Shown: positions 8,201-17,068 of the stretch, piece after piece | Layout of the letters: every line of letters begins with the position of its first letter | Position numbering within the stretch: the first letter of the stretch is position 1 | Assembly (NCBI RefSeq): GCF_002964605.1 | Contig: NZ_PQDH01000015.1 | Location: forward strand, 1 to 64,000 | Direction: 5' to 3' | Length of the DNA: 64,000 nt | Origin: Vallitalea okinawensis | GTDB taxonomy: Bacteria > Bacillota > Clostridia > Lachnospirales > PQDH01 | Notes under the pieces: generated by a model | Told to the model about the DNA's origin: nothing | The model's database searches: none | Seen by the model: the letters and a program-made list of their open reading frames with translations, nothing else | Translations under genes and position numbers: made by a program

Positions 8201-8777
8201 CCTGAATGCAACCTATGGAGCCACACATGTTGACCTGACTTGGGATCCTTCAACTGATAATATTGAACTAAAAGAATACCGTATTTACGATGGTGATGAG
8301 CAAGTTGCAACGTCTACAGAACCATCTATTAAAATTGAAAACTTGAAGCCTGAATCTGAACATGCCTATACAGTCAAAGCTGTAGATGCATCTGGTAATA
8401 TCTCTGATGCAAGTGAAATAGTTAGGGTTACAATGCGTAACTTGGTATCTATAGATGAAGTAGAATTTATGGATTACAAAGGAAATATTGTGGACAGTCT
8501 AGAACATTTGGAATTTGTACGAGCCGAAATTAAAATAACGAATAACAATTTTTATGATACATCAGCAACGACGATATTAGCTTTATATAATACTAAAAAC
8601 CAATTAGAGAGAATTTCTTTCATTGAAAAAGAATTAAAGGTTGGAGAGACACTTTCAATGAATGCTGGATTCGATTTACCTCAAAATACTAAAGGATATA
8701 AAGTAAAAGCTTTTGTATGGGATAGTTTAATGAATATGGAGCCATTGAGTTATACCTATGAAATAACAAATAACTAA
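5247..8777 (+). CDS. secreted multi-modular glycoside hydrolase (clan GH-A, probably mannan-active)
   Basis: A 1176-residue exported enzyme. The start chosen is ATG 5247 behind AGGGGG, giving a clear signal peptide ending near VYAEE; an upstream in-frame ATG at 5175 has no ribosome binding site. The catalytic domain (about residues 30-500) has clan GH-A hallmarks: FINEPNW with acid/base Glu200, and IMGEAG with nucleophile Glu311. Next come three related modules of about 135 residues (roughly nt 6847-7308, 7312-7716 and 7726-8160) sharing SDGW, TRIKR, VIY and ARVYYDP-type motifs. A fibronectin type III domain (about 8173-8436) and a C-terminal beta-rich domain follow. The GH family was not fixed; GH39- or GH5-like are options. 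The substrate is inferred from the neighbouring GH130/epimerase genes. Confidence 0.85.
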   Translation: MNKKFLSYLLAMVLTFSSLVMPVYAEELDKDADAIIYVDANTVLESDYRGVGVQWDPSDPTIRDYTAEEWQMITERLDFMKPPIVRSIFQARWYARPSTTTSSSIEYYWENEDAEGNNSTWLGEDGQVSNEMKRMYAILDYCQANDIEVIFGEWAKSDQYPLEMTSTTDPKWAEMIVECLDYLINVKGYTCIKYYNFINEPNWDWGISDDEGSDKWSIWAIGVTQLHNKMLERGLGDQVKIIGPDTTGGDNWIDLVAQNLGHIVDTYDVHKYASFNDVLSGGIEEAVAAKKEDYQTKDPYGGENKQYIMGEAGLTDGKTENDQQPNVREFIYGVHMSDYTIQTMRGGQAGIIMWDLDDSMHRKDAYDENSPLKVWGFWNSLSEYNEQDLRPWFYPISLMANYFPRGSEILYTTKSGDSYVRATAAKIADGNGKYDLSFAVVNNQDESRKINLMVPAAEEVVTFNVYQYYDGDMKTNAEGYPVVSETVTNVDLANGYEITMPSRGTVILTTLEGGSSISLDPTAEIPDIPDEASMKDYRYSISDDLADWSKVESHSDGWAFDNGNVQYFEGDSTRIKRTWDAEQDVVYKLEDINDFTARVYYDPGVIAFDNTVKFYSSPDGMTWSELAITMDTPLNTGDGWHRVNFKPAAGVPEGTGYLKILFLPDGDSGNDSNSWTPQLAYVNITREVLKDDIENYDKMYDHGSFMFDDSNAHYFHGDTTRIKRAEDSDQSVIYRMKDMGDFKIRVYYENYIDGKVKFEVSSDGESWTDLKTQHGEEEFAAEIWYGTTFTPDESLPIDTNYLKITFLTDGNPWQPQLTDVMIIPARMINDQLYDTSQLYAYSDGWQVDQENTHLFDDDEARLKRGWDGSEEVIYNLANLSSFKARVYFDPDVVGIDDTVKIYTSSDAVTWSELGVDHDEPTSTSDNWYKTNYTPAESIPEGSNFLKIEFYGDGSKEGNAWSPQLGEVKVISGETEDHTPPTIPTNLNATYGATHVDLTWDPSTDNIELKEYRIYDGDEQVATSTEPSIKIENLKPESEHAYTVKAVDASGNISDASEIVRVTMRNLVSIDEVEFMDYKGNIVDSLEHLEFVRAEIKITNNNFYDTSATTILALYNTKNQLERISFIEKELKVGETLSMNAGFDLPQNTKGYKVKAFVWDSLMNMEPLSYTYEITNN

Positions 8778-8783
8778 GTATAA

Positions 8784-8810
8784 GGCCCTCTATTACAATA
8801 TAGAGGGTCT
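8784..8810 (+). terminator. hairpin between glycosidase and esterase genes
   Basis: The stem CCCTCTA/TAGAGGG, with flanking G-T pairs, sits 7 bases after the glycosidase stop. There is no T-run, so it may be an mRNA-stabilising or processing hairpin rather than a full terminator. Confidence 0.5.
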
Positions 8811-8853
8811 GCCATACAAAAATTACTGTATAGAAAGGATAAGAGGTCTGAAG

Positions 8854-11433
8854 ATGAATACTTTTAAGAGGTATATAAATAAAATTCTAATATTGGTACT
8901 AACATGTAGTATATTAATAGCTTATAGCACAGAGATTCAAGCATCTACGGGGAGTGGGACATTGAGTGATACAAATATTAAATACTTTGGTCGTTGGGAT
9001 TATAGCGATGGGCAAGTCTTTAGAAACTATTGGGGTGGTGCCTACTTCAAAGTTAATTTTACTGGCACAACAGTTCAGATTCAATTAGCAAGTGAAGTTG
9101 ATTTATATATCAATATTGATGGGAATGCATCCTATATCGATGATGCCAATGGTACCGTCAACTTAACCCCTGAACCTCTTTCATCAGGAGAACATACATT
9201 AATGGTTGCATCAAGATACCATGATGATCTCTTTGAATTTAAAGGGTTAATACTCGATGCAAATGCAACTACTATTGCTTCTGATGTTAGCTCCACGATC
9301 ATTGAATTTGCAGGTGATTCCATTACTGCTGGATACAAGCTCTCCCAACAAGCCATATCCGATTATGCATGGTTAACTGCAGAGCAGCTTGGGTACGAGC
9401 ATACTCAAATAGCTTTTTCTGGTATTAATCTGGAAGATGATTGGTCTGCCAGCTATGTGGAATCAAAGATTGGACTAAGTAAGCAATTCTTTAAGCTAGA
9501 AAACGCTTATTATCAAGACGCAAGAGACTGGGATTTCAATCTTTATCAACCTAAGATGGTTGTCGTAAATATTGGTACAAACGATCATTTTATGAATGTA
9601 CCAGAATCAACATTTGAAAGTACTTACATTACTTTCCTTGAAAATATCCGTCGTCAATATGGAAAAGCTGAAATTTTAGTGTTGAGACCTTTTGGTGGAT
9701 ATATGGAAGATTCTACTTTAAAAGCAGTTAATGCGCGATTAAGCTCAGGTGATCTTAAAGTGCATTATATTGATACCACTGGTTGGCTTGATAGTAGTGA
9801 TTTTCCAGCAGATGATTATGTCCATCCGACAGATAATGCTCATATTAAAATAGCTAATCAGCTTGCACCCGTTATTGAATCTTTTTTATTAAAAGAACCT
9901 GGAGAAGAAGAAAGTAATATCTTATCTACCAATACAAAGGTATTAAGTAATGGACAAGTACTTATATCAGGAAGACTAGCAACTGGGGTAGGACAGATGG
10001 TCACAGTGAAAGTGCTGAATCCCAATGATGGTATTGAATACTTGGATCAAACCTTGACAAATGAAGGTGGTAGTTTTGAATTTGCTTATCAGAATCCGGC
10101 TATGAACAACGGTGCTATCTATACTGTTGAAATAAGTGCTTATGGAGAATCAAAGCCCATTACCACAACCTTTCAATTTCAAAGAGGCTCCAGTAGTATT
10201 GGAGATGACGACGATGATGAGAATGAAAAGAAAGATAAGCAGAAAATTTCATCAGGTCAGTCAGAAATGACCTTACCTCATCCTACATTTGATGCTTCAA
10301 AAGGAGTGGCTAAGGTAGATGTTAGTACAGAAATAATAAAAGATGCATTTGATGCAGCAGAAGCTGATAAGTATGGTATCAAGAAAATAAAATTAGAAAT
10401 ACCAAAGGTGAGTGAGGCTGAAACATATTTGGTAGAGCTACCAGGTGATGAACTTATTTCAGGGACATCTTTTGAAGTGCTACAACTAAAAACTAATATT
10501 GGTACTGTTACAGTGCCAACTAATATGATGGAAGGTATTATCAAACATGCCGATAGTATCACCATAGCTATTGATCAATCAGGTAAAGACAATATCAGCC
10601 CCCAAGTGATGAGTAAAATAGGTGACCGACCTATTGTTAATATTGATGTAGAAGTGGATGGTAATAAGGTAAGTTGGCAAAACGAAAAGGCTCCCATTGA
10701 GATTGCGATACCATACATCCCAACAGAAACAGAATTAATAAATCCTGAGCATATTCTTATTTACTATATCACTGAAGATGGGAATGAAGTGCCTATAAGA
10801 AGTGGGAAATATGATGATGCTTCAGGTACGGTTACCTTTAAAACCAACCATTTAAGTAAGTTTGCAGTGGCTTATGTTATGAAGACTTTTAATGATGTAT
10901 CTGATTATCCATGGGTAAAGCGGGAAATAGAAGTATTAGCTTCAAGGGGTATTATTAATGGTACATCGGAAGTGACATTTGCACCATCAGAAAACATTAA
11001 AAGAGCAGATTTTATTTGTTTGCTTGTCAGTGCATTGGAACTGGATGCAGATGTGAACGATAATTTTTCTGATGTGAAACAATCGGATTATTATTATAGG
11101 GCTGTTGGAATTGCAAAAAAATTGGGTATCACTTCTGGAATTGGAGATAATAAGTTTAATCCTGAGGCAAGTATAATGAGACAGGATATGATGGTACTCA
11201 CTTCAAGGGCTTTAAAGGTAGCTGGTATCACTTTAGACAATGACTCCGACAATGACTCCAATAAGTTTAAAGACCAGAAGGATATATCACCCTATGCATT
11301 AGAGCATATACTGCCATTAGTCAATGAAGGCATTGTTATGGGAGATGGTGAGCATCTTGATCCACTAAAAGCATTAACACGAGCAGAAACAGCAAGTATT
11401 ATTTATAAAGTCTATCGTATGTTGAATGACTGA
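8854..11433 (+). CDS. SLH-anchored CE2-type SGNH acetylesterase
   Basis: An 859-residue exported protein with an N-terminal signal peptide (about 1-31). The N-terminal beta domain (about 38-140; FGRWDYSDG...WGGAYFKV) is typical of carbohydrate esterase family 2. The SGNH hydrolase domain (about 148-345) has GDSITAG with Ser156, the NIGTNDH block, and DDYVHP with Asp321 and His324 as the rest of the triad. A linker rich in Asp, Glu and Lys and a beta domain follow. Three SLH repeats form the last 180 residues (FNDVSDYPWVKREIEVLASR, FSDVKQSDYYYRAVGIAKK, FKDQKDISPYALEHI). It would remove O-acetyl groups from mannan or xylan at the cell surface while bound to the secondary wall polymer. Neighbours favour mannan. 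Confidence 0.88.
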   Translation: MNTFKRYINKILILVLTCSILIAYSTEIQASTGSGTLSDTNIKYFGRWDYSDGQVFRNYWGGAYFKVNFTGTTVQIQLASEVDLYINIDGNASYIDDANGTVNLTPEPLSSGEHTLMVASRYHDDLFEFKGLILDANATTIASDVSSTIIEFAGDSITAGYKLSQQAISDYAWLTAEQLGYEHTQIAFSGINLEDDWSASYVESKIGLSKQFFKLENAYYQDARDWDFNLYQPKMVVVNIGTNDHFMNVPESTFESTYITFLENIRRQYGKAEILVLRPFGGYMEDSTLKAVNARLSSGDLKVHYIDTTGWLDSSDFPADDYVHPTDNAHIKIANQLAPVIESFLLKEPGEEESNILSTNTKVLSNGQVLISGRLATGVGQMVTVKVLNPNDGIEYLDQTLTNEGGSFEFAYQNPAMNNGAIYTVEISAYGESKPITTTFQFQRGSSSIGDDDDDENEKKDKQKISSGQSEMTLPHPTFDASKGVAKVDVSTEIIKDAFDAAEADKYGIKKIKLEIPKVSEAETYLVELPGDELISGTSFEVLQLKTNIGTVTVPTNMMEGIIKHADSITIAIDQSGKDNISPQVMSKIGDRPIVNIDVEVDGNKVSWQNEKAPIEIAIPYIPTETELINPEHILIYYITEDGNEVPIRSGKYDDASGTVTFKTNHLSKFAVAYVMKTFNDVSDYPWVKREIEVLASRGIINGTSEVTFAPSENIKRADFICLLVSALELDADVNDNFSDVKQSDYYYRAVGIAKKLGITSGIGDNKFNPEASIMRQDMMVLTSRALKVAGITLDNDSDNDSNKFKDQKDISPYALEHILPLVNEGIVMGDGEHLDPLKALTRAETASIIYKVYRMLND

Positions 11434-11442
11434 TATAAAAAC

Positions 11443-11474
11443 AAAAAATTTGCAATAAATGAAGCAAATTTTTT
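11443..11474 (+). terminator. terminator after the esterase gene
   Basis: Inverted repeat AAAAAATTTGC / GCAAATTTTTT with a ten-base loop, so the 3' arm supplies the T-run. It begins 10 bases after the stop codon. Confidence 0.85.
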
Positions 11475-11476
11475 CA

Positions 11477-11531
11477 TTGTTAAAGATAGAAGTCTTCGAT
11501 ATACTAAACTAGTAATTTGGTGTTGCAACAC
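11477..11531 (+). promoter_or_regulatory. promoter of the mannooligosaccharide importer operon with palindromic operator
   Basis: TTGTTA (11477-11482), a 17-base spacer and TATACT (11500-11505). The perfect 12-bp palindrome GTGTTGCAACAC (11520-11531) follows at about +8 to +19, a typical repressor position. No second copy of this palindrome was noticed in the window and its binding protein is unknown. Confidence 0.6.
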
Positions 11532-11568
11532 TTAGTATTTTAATCAGTAGATTAGGGGGAATTTTTTA

Positions 11569-12885
11569 ATGGGTAGTAAGTTTAAGAAAACAGTGGCTCT
11601 TTTATTAGTATTGAGCATGAATATAGCTCTCTTTGCTGGATGTACAGGTGAAGAGGTGAAAACTAATGAGCAAGAACAAGTGCAGCAAGATAGGCAAAAA
11701 GAAGGAACACAAGATGACGATCAAAAAGATGTGACTCTAAACGTGATGCATTGGAGAGTTGAGGATGCTGAGGTATTTGATCGGTTAAATGAACAATTTA
11801 ATCAAGAATATCCTAATGTAAAAATTGAAATGGACCCTGTCCCAACTAAAAACTACGCAAATGCAGTTACAGTAAGACTAGCATCAGGTGAAGCAGATAT
11901 TGTTGGTGTTGATCCACTTGGTCAGTTAATTAATAAGATACCAGCAATCCTTAAAGGAAATGCCTTATATGATTTAACTGGTCAAGAGTTTTTAGATAAC
12001 TATAACCCATCTATCTGGGGGGATAATGCTGTCTATGAAGGTAAAGTACTTGCGGTACCTACATCGTTGAATACAGTAGTTGTATTCTATAACAAGGATC
12101 TCTTTAAGGAGTTAAATTTAGAGATTCCAAAGACTTATGCTGAGTTCATTGAAGCATGCGAAGTAATTAAAGCAGAAGGAATTGACCCTATAGGCTTTGG
12201 TGGAAAAGACGGATGGCCAGTCAATGTTGATATGATCGGTGTAGAAGGTGCCATCGTTAGAAGTGAGAATCCAGACTTCTATAAGCAATTAGCAACTGGA
12301 GAAACGAAATTCACTGATCCACTGTTTGTTGAGGTATTATCTAAGCTGAAAGAGATCTCCAAGTACTTTGAAGAGGATTCAATGGGAGTTGCCTATGATG
12401 ATGTACCTGTATTATTCTCGCAAAAGAAAGTGGCTATGATTCTTGATGGATCATGGAGTGCAGCAAACATTCAAATGTTAGGAACAGATTTTGAAGTAGG
12501 TGTATTCTTATTCCCAGGATCTGATAATGTTGATCCAGCTAACTATGTACCTGTCAAATACGGTCTATGTTGGGCTATTAGTAATGAATCTGAAAATAAA
12601 GAAGCGGCATTAAAATATCTTGAATTCTTATCACGACCAGATGTTTATGCAGATTATATAACATCTGTTAATCAAATGCCAACTCAAGACGGTATCACTT
12701 TTACAGATCCATTATTAACAGAAGTTGCAGGATTACTTGGAAATAATATAGAATTTGTAGACCAAGTTTATCCTCCAGGAAGTAATATTGATCCATGGCA
12801 ATCTCTACAAGCTATGATCATTGGTGCTAAAACACCAGAAGAAGTAGCTAAAGAAATGCAAGATAAAGTTGATAGTATGCAATAA
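11569..12885 (+). CDS. sugar ABC transporter substrate-binding lipoprotein (mannooligosaccharide, inferred)
   Basis: A 438-residue extracellular solute-binding protein of the family 1 (MalE/UgpB) type. The lipobox LFAGC gives Cys25 as the lipidated residue, followed by an acidic and glutamine-rich tether (about 26-60). The mature fold has the usual sugar-binding landmarks, such as YEGKVLAVPTSLNTVVVFYN and the C-terminal AMIIGAKTPEEVAKEMQ. It is first in an importer operon whose later genes are GH130 phosphorylases and a cellobiose 2-epimerase, so beta-mannooligosaccharides are the likely ligand. ATG is preceded by AGGGGGA. Confidence 0.88.
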   Translation: MGSKFKKTVALLLVLSMNIALFAGCTGEEVKTNEQEQVQQDRQKEGTQDDDQKDVTLNVMHWRVEDAEVFDRLNEQFNQEYPNVKIEMDPVPTKNYANAVTVRLASGEADIVGVDPLGQLINKIPAILKGNALYDLTGQEFLDNYNPSIWGDNAVYEGKVLAVPTSLNTVVVFYNKDLFKELNLEIPKTYAEFIEACEVIKAEGIDPIGFGGKDGWPVNVDMIGVEGAIVRSENPDFYKQLATGETKFTDPLFVEVLSKLKEISKYFEEDSMGVAYDDVPVLFSQKKVAMILDGSWSAANIQMLGTDFEVGVFLFPGSDNVDPANYVPVKYGLCWAISNESENKEAALKYLEFLSRPDVYADYITSVNQMPTQDGITFTDPLLTEVAGLLGNNIEFVDQVYPPGSNIDPWQSLQAMIIGAKTPEEVAKEMQDKVDSMQ

Positions 12886-12900
12886 TTCTTTAAGCAGTAA

Positions 12901-12925
12901 TTGGCACAGAGCTATTCTGTGCCAA
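12901..12925 (+). terminator. hairpin between binding protein and permease genes
   Basis: Perfect 10-bp stem TTGGCACAGA/TCTGTGCCAA with a five-base loop, followed by a loose T-rich stretch. Such partial terminators usually let the binding protein be made in excess over the permeases. Confidence 0.7.
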
Positions 12926-12938
12926 TACACTTTTGTTT

Positions 12939-12986
12939 CCTAACCGCACAAACTTTTTAAAGAAGACGCAACGGAGCTACTTTTGT
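12939..12986 (+). repeat. 48-bp intergenic repeat, copy 1
   Basis: The segment beginning CCTAACC and ending AGCTACTTTTG matches 63041-63088 at roughly three quarters of positions, with shared blocks ACAAACTT, AGACG and AGCTACTTTTG. Both copies follow a hairpin and precede a gene start, and neither encodes a protein. Confidence 0.6.
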
Positions 12987-13042
12987 TTGTTGGAAATAAT
13001 CATGAAATAGCCATTAATTCTTAAGAGGAGGGAGGTATAAAA

Positions 13043-13930
13043 GTGATTCGTACAACTCAGAAAAATAATTGGAGTCCTCACATTGGTATTTTACCAGGTG
13101 TCGCATTATTCATAATATTCGTAATCATACCTACATTTTATAATTTCTATTTTGCTTTGACAGATTACAACGGATTTCCGAATTCTGAAGTCAACGTCAT
13201 AGGCTTTAAGAATTTTATTGATGCTTTTACGATTAATAAAGACATAACCATGAATGCATTAAAAAATTCGCTAATATATGCAACTTTGATTACATCTATA
13301 CAAAATATAGTAGCAGTTGTCATTGCTATTATGTTAACTTTTAAAATTAAAAATAGTAACTTTTTTAGGGGACTATATTTCTTTCCAAATGTGCTAGGTG
13401 CATTTATCATCGCAAGTATATGGAGTTTACTTATGAATCCTAATTTTGGACCAGTGAGTAAGTTATTTGAATTAGTAGGCATGAAGGTAAATCTCTTAGG
13501 CAATCCTAACCTATCGATTTACGCAGTTATCTTTGTTCAGGTTTGGGCTTCCATGGGGTATGCAATGATCATCTATTACACGAATGTAAAGTCTATTCCC
13601 AGTGACAGCTTAGAAGCGTCAGATATAGATGGTGCCAATACTTTGCAAAAAATTAAGCATATCATTTTGCCTTTACTAATGCCATCCTTTACGATCAATA
13701 TTCTTTTATCGTTAATTGGATCTTTAAAATTATTCGAGTTGATTTTTATTATGACAACAGGAGGACCTGCACGTAGCAGTGAGAACTTACCCGTATTAAT
13801 TTTCAATGAGGCTTTCTCATTTGGAAAACACGGTTATGCTGCAGCATTGAATGTTATACAGTTCTTCATGATTTTAGGTATATCAGTTGTTATTATGCTG
13901 CTATTGAGAAGAAGAGAAGTCGAATACTAA
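13043..13930 (+). CDS. sugar ABC transporter permease (MalF/UgpA type)
   Basis: A 295-residue inner-membrane permease with six predicted helices. The family's cytoplasmic coupling motif is seen as EASDIDGANTLQKIKHIILP, near residues 190-210, which docks the ATPase. It starts at GTG 13043 behind a strong GGAGGGAGG; no in-frame ATG is nearby. It forms a heterodimer with the next gene product. No ATPase gene lies in the operon, so a shared MsmK/UgpC-like ATPase encoded elsewhere is expected. Confidence 0.9.
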   Translation: MIRTTQKNNWSPHIGILPGVALFIIFVIIPTFYNFYFALTDYNGFPNSEVNVIGFKNFIDAFTINKDITMNALKNSLIYATLITSIQNIVAVVIAIMLTFKIKNSNFFRGLYFFPNVLGAFIIASIWSLLMNPNFGPVSKLFELVGMKVNLLGNPNLSIYAVIFVQVWASMGYAMIIYYTNVKSIPSDSLEASDIDGANTLQKIKHIILPLLMPSFTINILLSLIGSLKLFELIFIMTTGGPARSSENLPVLIFNEAFSFGKHGYAAALNVIQFFMILGISVVIMLLLRRREVEY

Positions 13931-13952
13931 ACCAATTAAAGGAGGTGTTTAT

Positions 13953-14777
13953 ATGGAAATAAATAATAAGTTAGCTAAGGTAATTATATGGTTCTTTTTT
14001 TGCATATTAGCATTCATCATTTTGTATCCCATTTATGGAATAGTAACCGTAGCCCTAAAATCAACGAGTGATTATTATACTGATCCCTTAGGTATTCCAA
14101 CAGTGCTGTATCTTGAAAACTTTAAAGAAGCATTCCAGAGATCAAACATGCTGGTTAACTTTTTTAATAGTATTGTTTATACATTTGTTTCTTGTGGATT
14201 AGGAGCTATCTTATCACTATTTATTGCTTATCCTCTAGCTCGTAAGCGAGTAAAGTATCATAACGCACTATATGGTTTATTCACTGCTAGCTTAATTATG
14301 CCCCCATCATTAGTGCCCTTATATAAGATTATGCAGACTCTTAATCTTACCAACACCTATCAAGGGATGATCATGTTTTATATGGGAACTGGTATAGCTT
14401 TTTCTGTATTTGTGCTGACAGGTTTTGTGAAACTAATACCCAAGGAATTGGATGAAGCTGCAGAAATAGATGGATGTGGTTATTTTAGATATATACTAAA
14501 AATTGTTTTTCCACTATCCAAATCCTCCATAGCAACAGTGATTATGTTGAATGCTCTTAATGTGTGGAATGATTTTGTTTATCCCTATCTATTCATAACA
14601 AAGAAAAACATGCGTACTCTTGCCACAGGCTTATACATGTTTTTAGGAGAATATTCTAATGAATTAACGGTTTTTGCAGCAGCTGTGGTTATTATGGCTA
14701 TACCAATAACAATATTCTATGTAACCATGCAAAAACAAATTACTGAGAGTTTAGCTAAGGGAGCAGTTAAAGGGTAG
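13953..14777 (+). CDS. sugar ABC transporter permease (MalG/UgpE type)
   Basis: A 274-residue partner permease with six predicted helices and the coupling motif ELDEAAEIDGCGYFRYILKI around residues 165-185. ATG lies behind AAAGGAGGTG, 22 bases after the previous stop. The C terminus ESLAKGAVKG is typical of MalG-type subunits. It functions with the upstream permease and the binding protein at 11569. Confidence 0.92.
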   Translation: MEINNKLAKVIIWFFFCILAFIILYPIYGIVTVALKSTSDYYTDPLGIPTVLYLENFKEAFQRSNMLVNFFNSIVYTFVSCGLGAILSLFIAYPLARKRVKYHNALYGLFTASLIMPPSLVPLYKIMQTLNLTNTYQGMIMFYMGTGIAFSVFVLTGFVKLIPKELDEAAEIDGCGYFRYILKIVFPLSKSSIATVIMLNALNVWNDFVYPYLFITKKNMRTLATGLYMFLGEYSNELTVFAAAVVIMAIPITIFYVTMQKQITESLAKGAVKG

Positions 14778-14811
14778 CTTAGCATATAAGTAAAGATGAG
14801 GAGTGAAAAAA

Positions 14812-15816
14812 ATGAAACTAAAAAAATATGAAAATAATCCAATTATAGCACCAATTGAAGATAATGCTTGGGAAAGTCTAGTGGCTTGTAATCCAGGAGC
14901 ATGGTATGAGGATGGTAAGTTCTATCTTTTATATAGAGCTGCTGGAGATGATGAAGAGCATTATATCTATTTAGGATTAGCTGAAAGTAAAGATGGTTTT
15001 AATTTCAAGCGTGTATCGGATCAACCAGTCTTATCACCAAGTAAAGATGGAGCAGATGCAGGATGTGTAGAAGATCCAAGAATCATAAAATTGGATGATA
15101 CGTATTATGTTACATATGCTTATCGACCATTTCCACCAGGACGCTATTGGGAATTTGCACCTGATGAAGTGCGCACCTTTGATGTACCTGACAGTTCACC
15201 GCTATGTTTAAAAAAGAATATCGCGAACACTGGATTAGCTATATCAAAAGATCTAAAGAGCTTTACCAAGCTAGGAAGAATTACTCGTACAGATTTAGAT
15301 GATCGAGATGTAATTCTATTTCCTGAAAAAGTTAATGGCAAATATGTTAGACTTAATCGTCCTAAAGAATGGATAGGTGAAGCATACGGTTGTGAACATC
15401 CTGCTATATGGATAAGTTTCTCAGAAGATATGATGGAATGGAATGAATGTCAGTTACTTATCAAAGGGGAGCATGATTGGGAGAAAAAAATTGGTGGAAG
15501 TACACCACCATTAAAGACAGATCAAGGTTGGTTAACATTATATCATGGTGTAGATGATGAAGGAATCTATCGTGTTGGCGTTATGCTCCTAGACTTAGAT
15601 GATCCAACAAAAGTTATTGCTCGTGCTTCTGATTTCATCATGGAACCTGAATTTGAGTATGAAACTAAAGGGTTTTATAACGGCTGTGTATTCCCGACAG
15701 GTAATGTAATTGTTAATGATACATTATACGTTTATTACGGTGGTGCAGATAAATATTGTTGTGTTGCCACATGTAGCGTTTCAGAATTACTTGACTATGT
15801 TCAAAAGTTTAAATAA
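14812..15816 (+). CDS. GH130 beta-1,4-mannooligosaccharide phosphorylase-like
   Basis: A 334-residue cytoplasmic member of glycoside hydrolase family 130, with the five-bladed beta-propeller layout. Motifs seen include NPGAWYEDGKFYLLYRA, EDPRIIKLDD, the phosphate-site-type RDVILFPEK, YHGVD and GCVFPTGNVIV. The length and the N-terminal NPII pattern fit the mannooligosaccharide phosphorylases, which release mannose 1-phosphate from the non-reducing end. The start chosen is ATG 14812 behind GAGGAG; GTG 14803 overlaps that site. It belongs to the importer operon, 34 bases after the permease stop. The family also includes hydrolases, so the phosphorylase call is by context and motif. Confidence 0.85.
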   Translation: MKLKKYENNPIIAPIEDNAWESLVACNPGAWYEDGKFYLLYRAAGDDEEHYIYLGLAESKDGFNFKRVSDQPVLSPSKDGADAGCVEDPRIIKLDDTYYVTYAYRPFPPGRYWEFAPDEVRTFDVPDSSPLCLKKNIANTGLAISKDLKSFTKLGRITRTDLDDRDVILFPEKVNGKYVRLNRPKEWIGEAYGCEHPAIWISFSEDMMEWNECQLLIKGEHDWEKKIGGSTPPLKTDQGWLTLYHGVDDEGIYRVGVMLLDLDDPTKVIARASDFIMEPEFEYETKGFYNGCVFPTGNVIVNDTLYVYYGGADKYCCVATCSVSELLDYVQKFK

Positions 15817-15819
15817 CCT

Positions 15820-15850
15820 AAAGGCTTTGGCTATATTGTCAAAGCCTTTT
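15820..15850 (+). terminator. hairpin between GH130 and epimerase genes
   Basis: Stem AAAGGCTTTG/CAAAGCCTTT with a T-rich 3' side, four bases after the GH130 stop. It may end or attenuate the importer transcript; no obvious new promoter lies in the 47 bases before the epimerase start. Confidence 0.75.
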
Positions 15851-15897
15851 CACTATAAAGGATATTGAAACAGCAAGTGGAGAAAGGAGCTACTAGT

Positions 15898-17067
15898 GTG
15901 ATAAAACTAAGAGAAGAAGTAGCAAAAGAATTAAGTAAACACATTATGCCTTTCTGGATAAATCTAAAAGATGAAGAAAATGGTGGATTCTATGGCAATG
16001 TAGACTATGATTTGAAGGTGGATAAAAAAGGAGTAAAGGGTGGTATAGCTAGCTCCAGATTACTATGGTCTTTCTCGGCAGCATATAGAGTTACAAAAGA
16101 AGAAAAGAATTTGGTATGTGCTCATCATGCCTATGATTTTTTAGTTAACAATGTTTATGATACAGTACAAGAAGGTCTATTTTGGTTGTTAGATCATGAA
16201 GGCAATCCTATAGATACGAGGAAACATATTTATGCTCAGGCTTTTGGTATTTACGCTTTAAGTGAATATTACAGAGTAAGCCAACGGACTGAAGCATTGA
16301 AGTTAGCAAAAAAACTATACAGTATTATTGAGACTAGAGGTTATGATAAAGAAAAAAATGCTTATTTAGAAGAGTTTAATCGTCAGTGGATCAAACAAGA
16401 TAATGAGATGTTGAGTGAGAATGGCATTATCGCTGACATAACAACCAATACACATCTACATGTGCTCGAAGCGTACACAAACCTTTATCGTGTATGGCCC
16501 AATAATGAACTTAAGAAAAAGTTAATGAACATCATTGATATATTTTATAATAAAATTTTTGATAATAAAACTAAATTCTTAAAGGTTTTTTTTGATAACA
16601 GTTGGAATGAATTAATTGATTTAAAATCATATGGTCACGATATTGAAGCAAGTTGGTTACTAGATGATGCCATTAAACTACTTCGGTTAAAGAATGATAA
16701 ATATGATCAAATGGTTGTTGATATAGCCTATAATATAGCCAATTATGCTATTCAAAATGATGGCTCCATCATTAATGAAAAAGAAAATAATATAGAAGAT
16801 TATTCAAGGATTTGGTGGGGACAGGCTGAAGCTATAGTTGGATTTTTAAATGCTTATGAACGTACTGAGGATGAAAGATTCTCTATAATCATTCATAATT
16901 TATGGGCTTATATTCAACAAAATTTAATTGATGTTAGAGAGGGTGGAGAGTGGTTCTGGTCTATTGAAGATGATGGTCAACCATCCATTAGAGCAATCGC
17001 TGAGCCATGGAAAACTCCCTATCATAATGCAAGATTTTGTTTAGAAATATTAGAAAGGGTGAAATAA
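15898..17067 (+). CDS. cellobiose 2-epimerase (AGE superfamily)
   Basis: A 389-residue (alpha/alpha)6-barrel sugar epimerase. Two candidate catalytic histidines are visible in [12 protein letters not shown] and [10 protein letters not shown], the positions expected for cellobiose and N-acylglucosamine 2-epimerases. [10 protein letters not shown] and WWGQAEA are other landmarks. In known mannan pathways this enzyme turns beta-1,4-mannobiose into mannosylglucose, which the next gene's enzyme can split. GTG 15898 behind AAAGGAG is preferred over TTG 15865, because it gives the family's usual length and a good spacing. It overlaps nothing and is one base from the following GH130 gene. Confidence 0.9.
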   Translation: MIKLREEVAKELSKHIMPFWINLKDEENGGFYGNVDYDLKVDKKGVKGGIASSRLLWSFSAAYRVTKEEKNLVCAHHAYDFLVNNVYDTVQEGLFWLLDHEGNPIDTRKHIYAQAFGIYALSEYYRVSQRTEALKLAKKLYSIIETRGYDKEKNAYLEEFNRQWIKQDNEMLSENGIIADITTNTHLHVLEAYTNLYRVWPNNELKKKLMNIIDIFYNKIFDNKTKFLKVFFDNSWNELIDLKSYGHDIEASWLLDDAIKLLRLKNDKYDQMVVDIAYNIANYAIQNDGSIINEKENNIEDYSRIWWGQAEAIVGFLNAYERTEDERFSIIIHNLWAYIQQNLIDVREGGEWFWSIEDDGQPSIRAIAEPWKTPYHNARFCLEILERVK

Positions 17068-17068
17068 A

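Noticed and set aside
10278-10565. Minus-strand frame of 95 codons inside the esterase gene
   Set aside because: It is a shadow of the coding frame on the plus strand, without a ribosome binding site or promoter.
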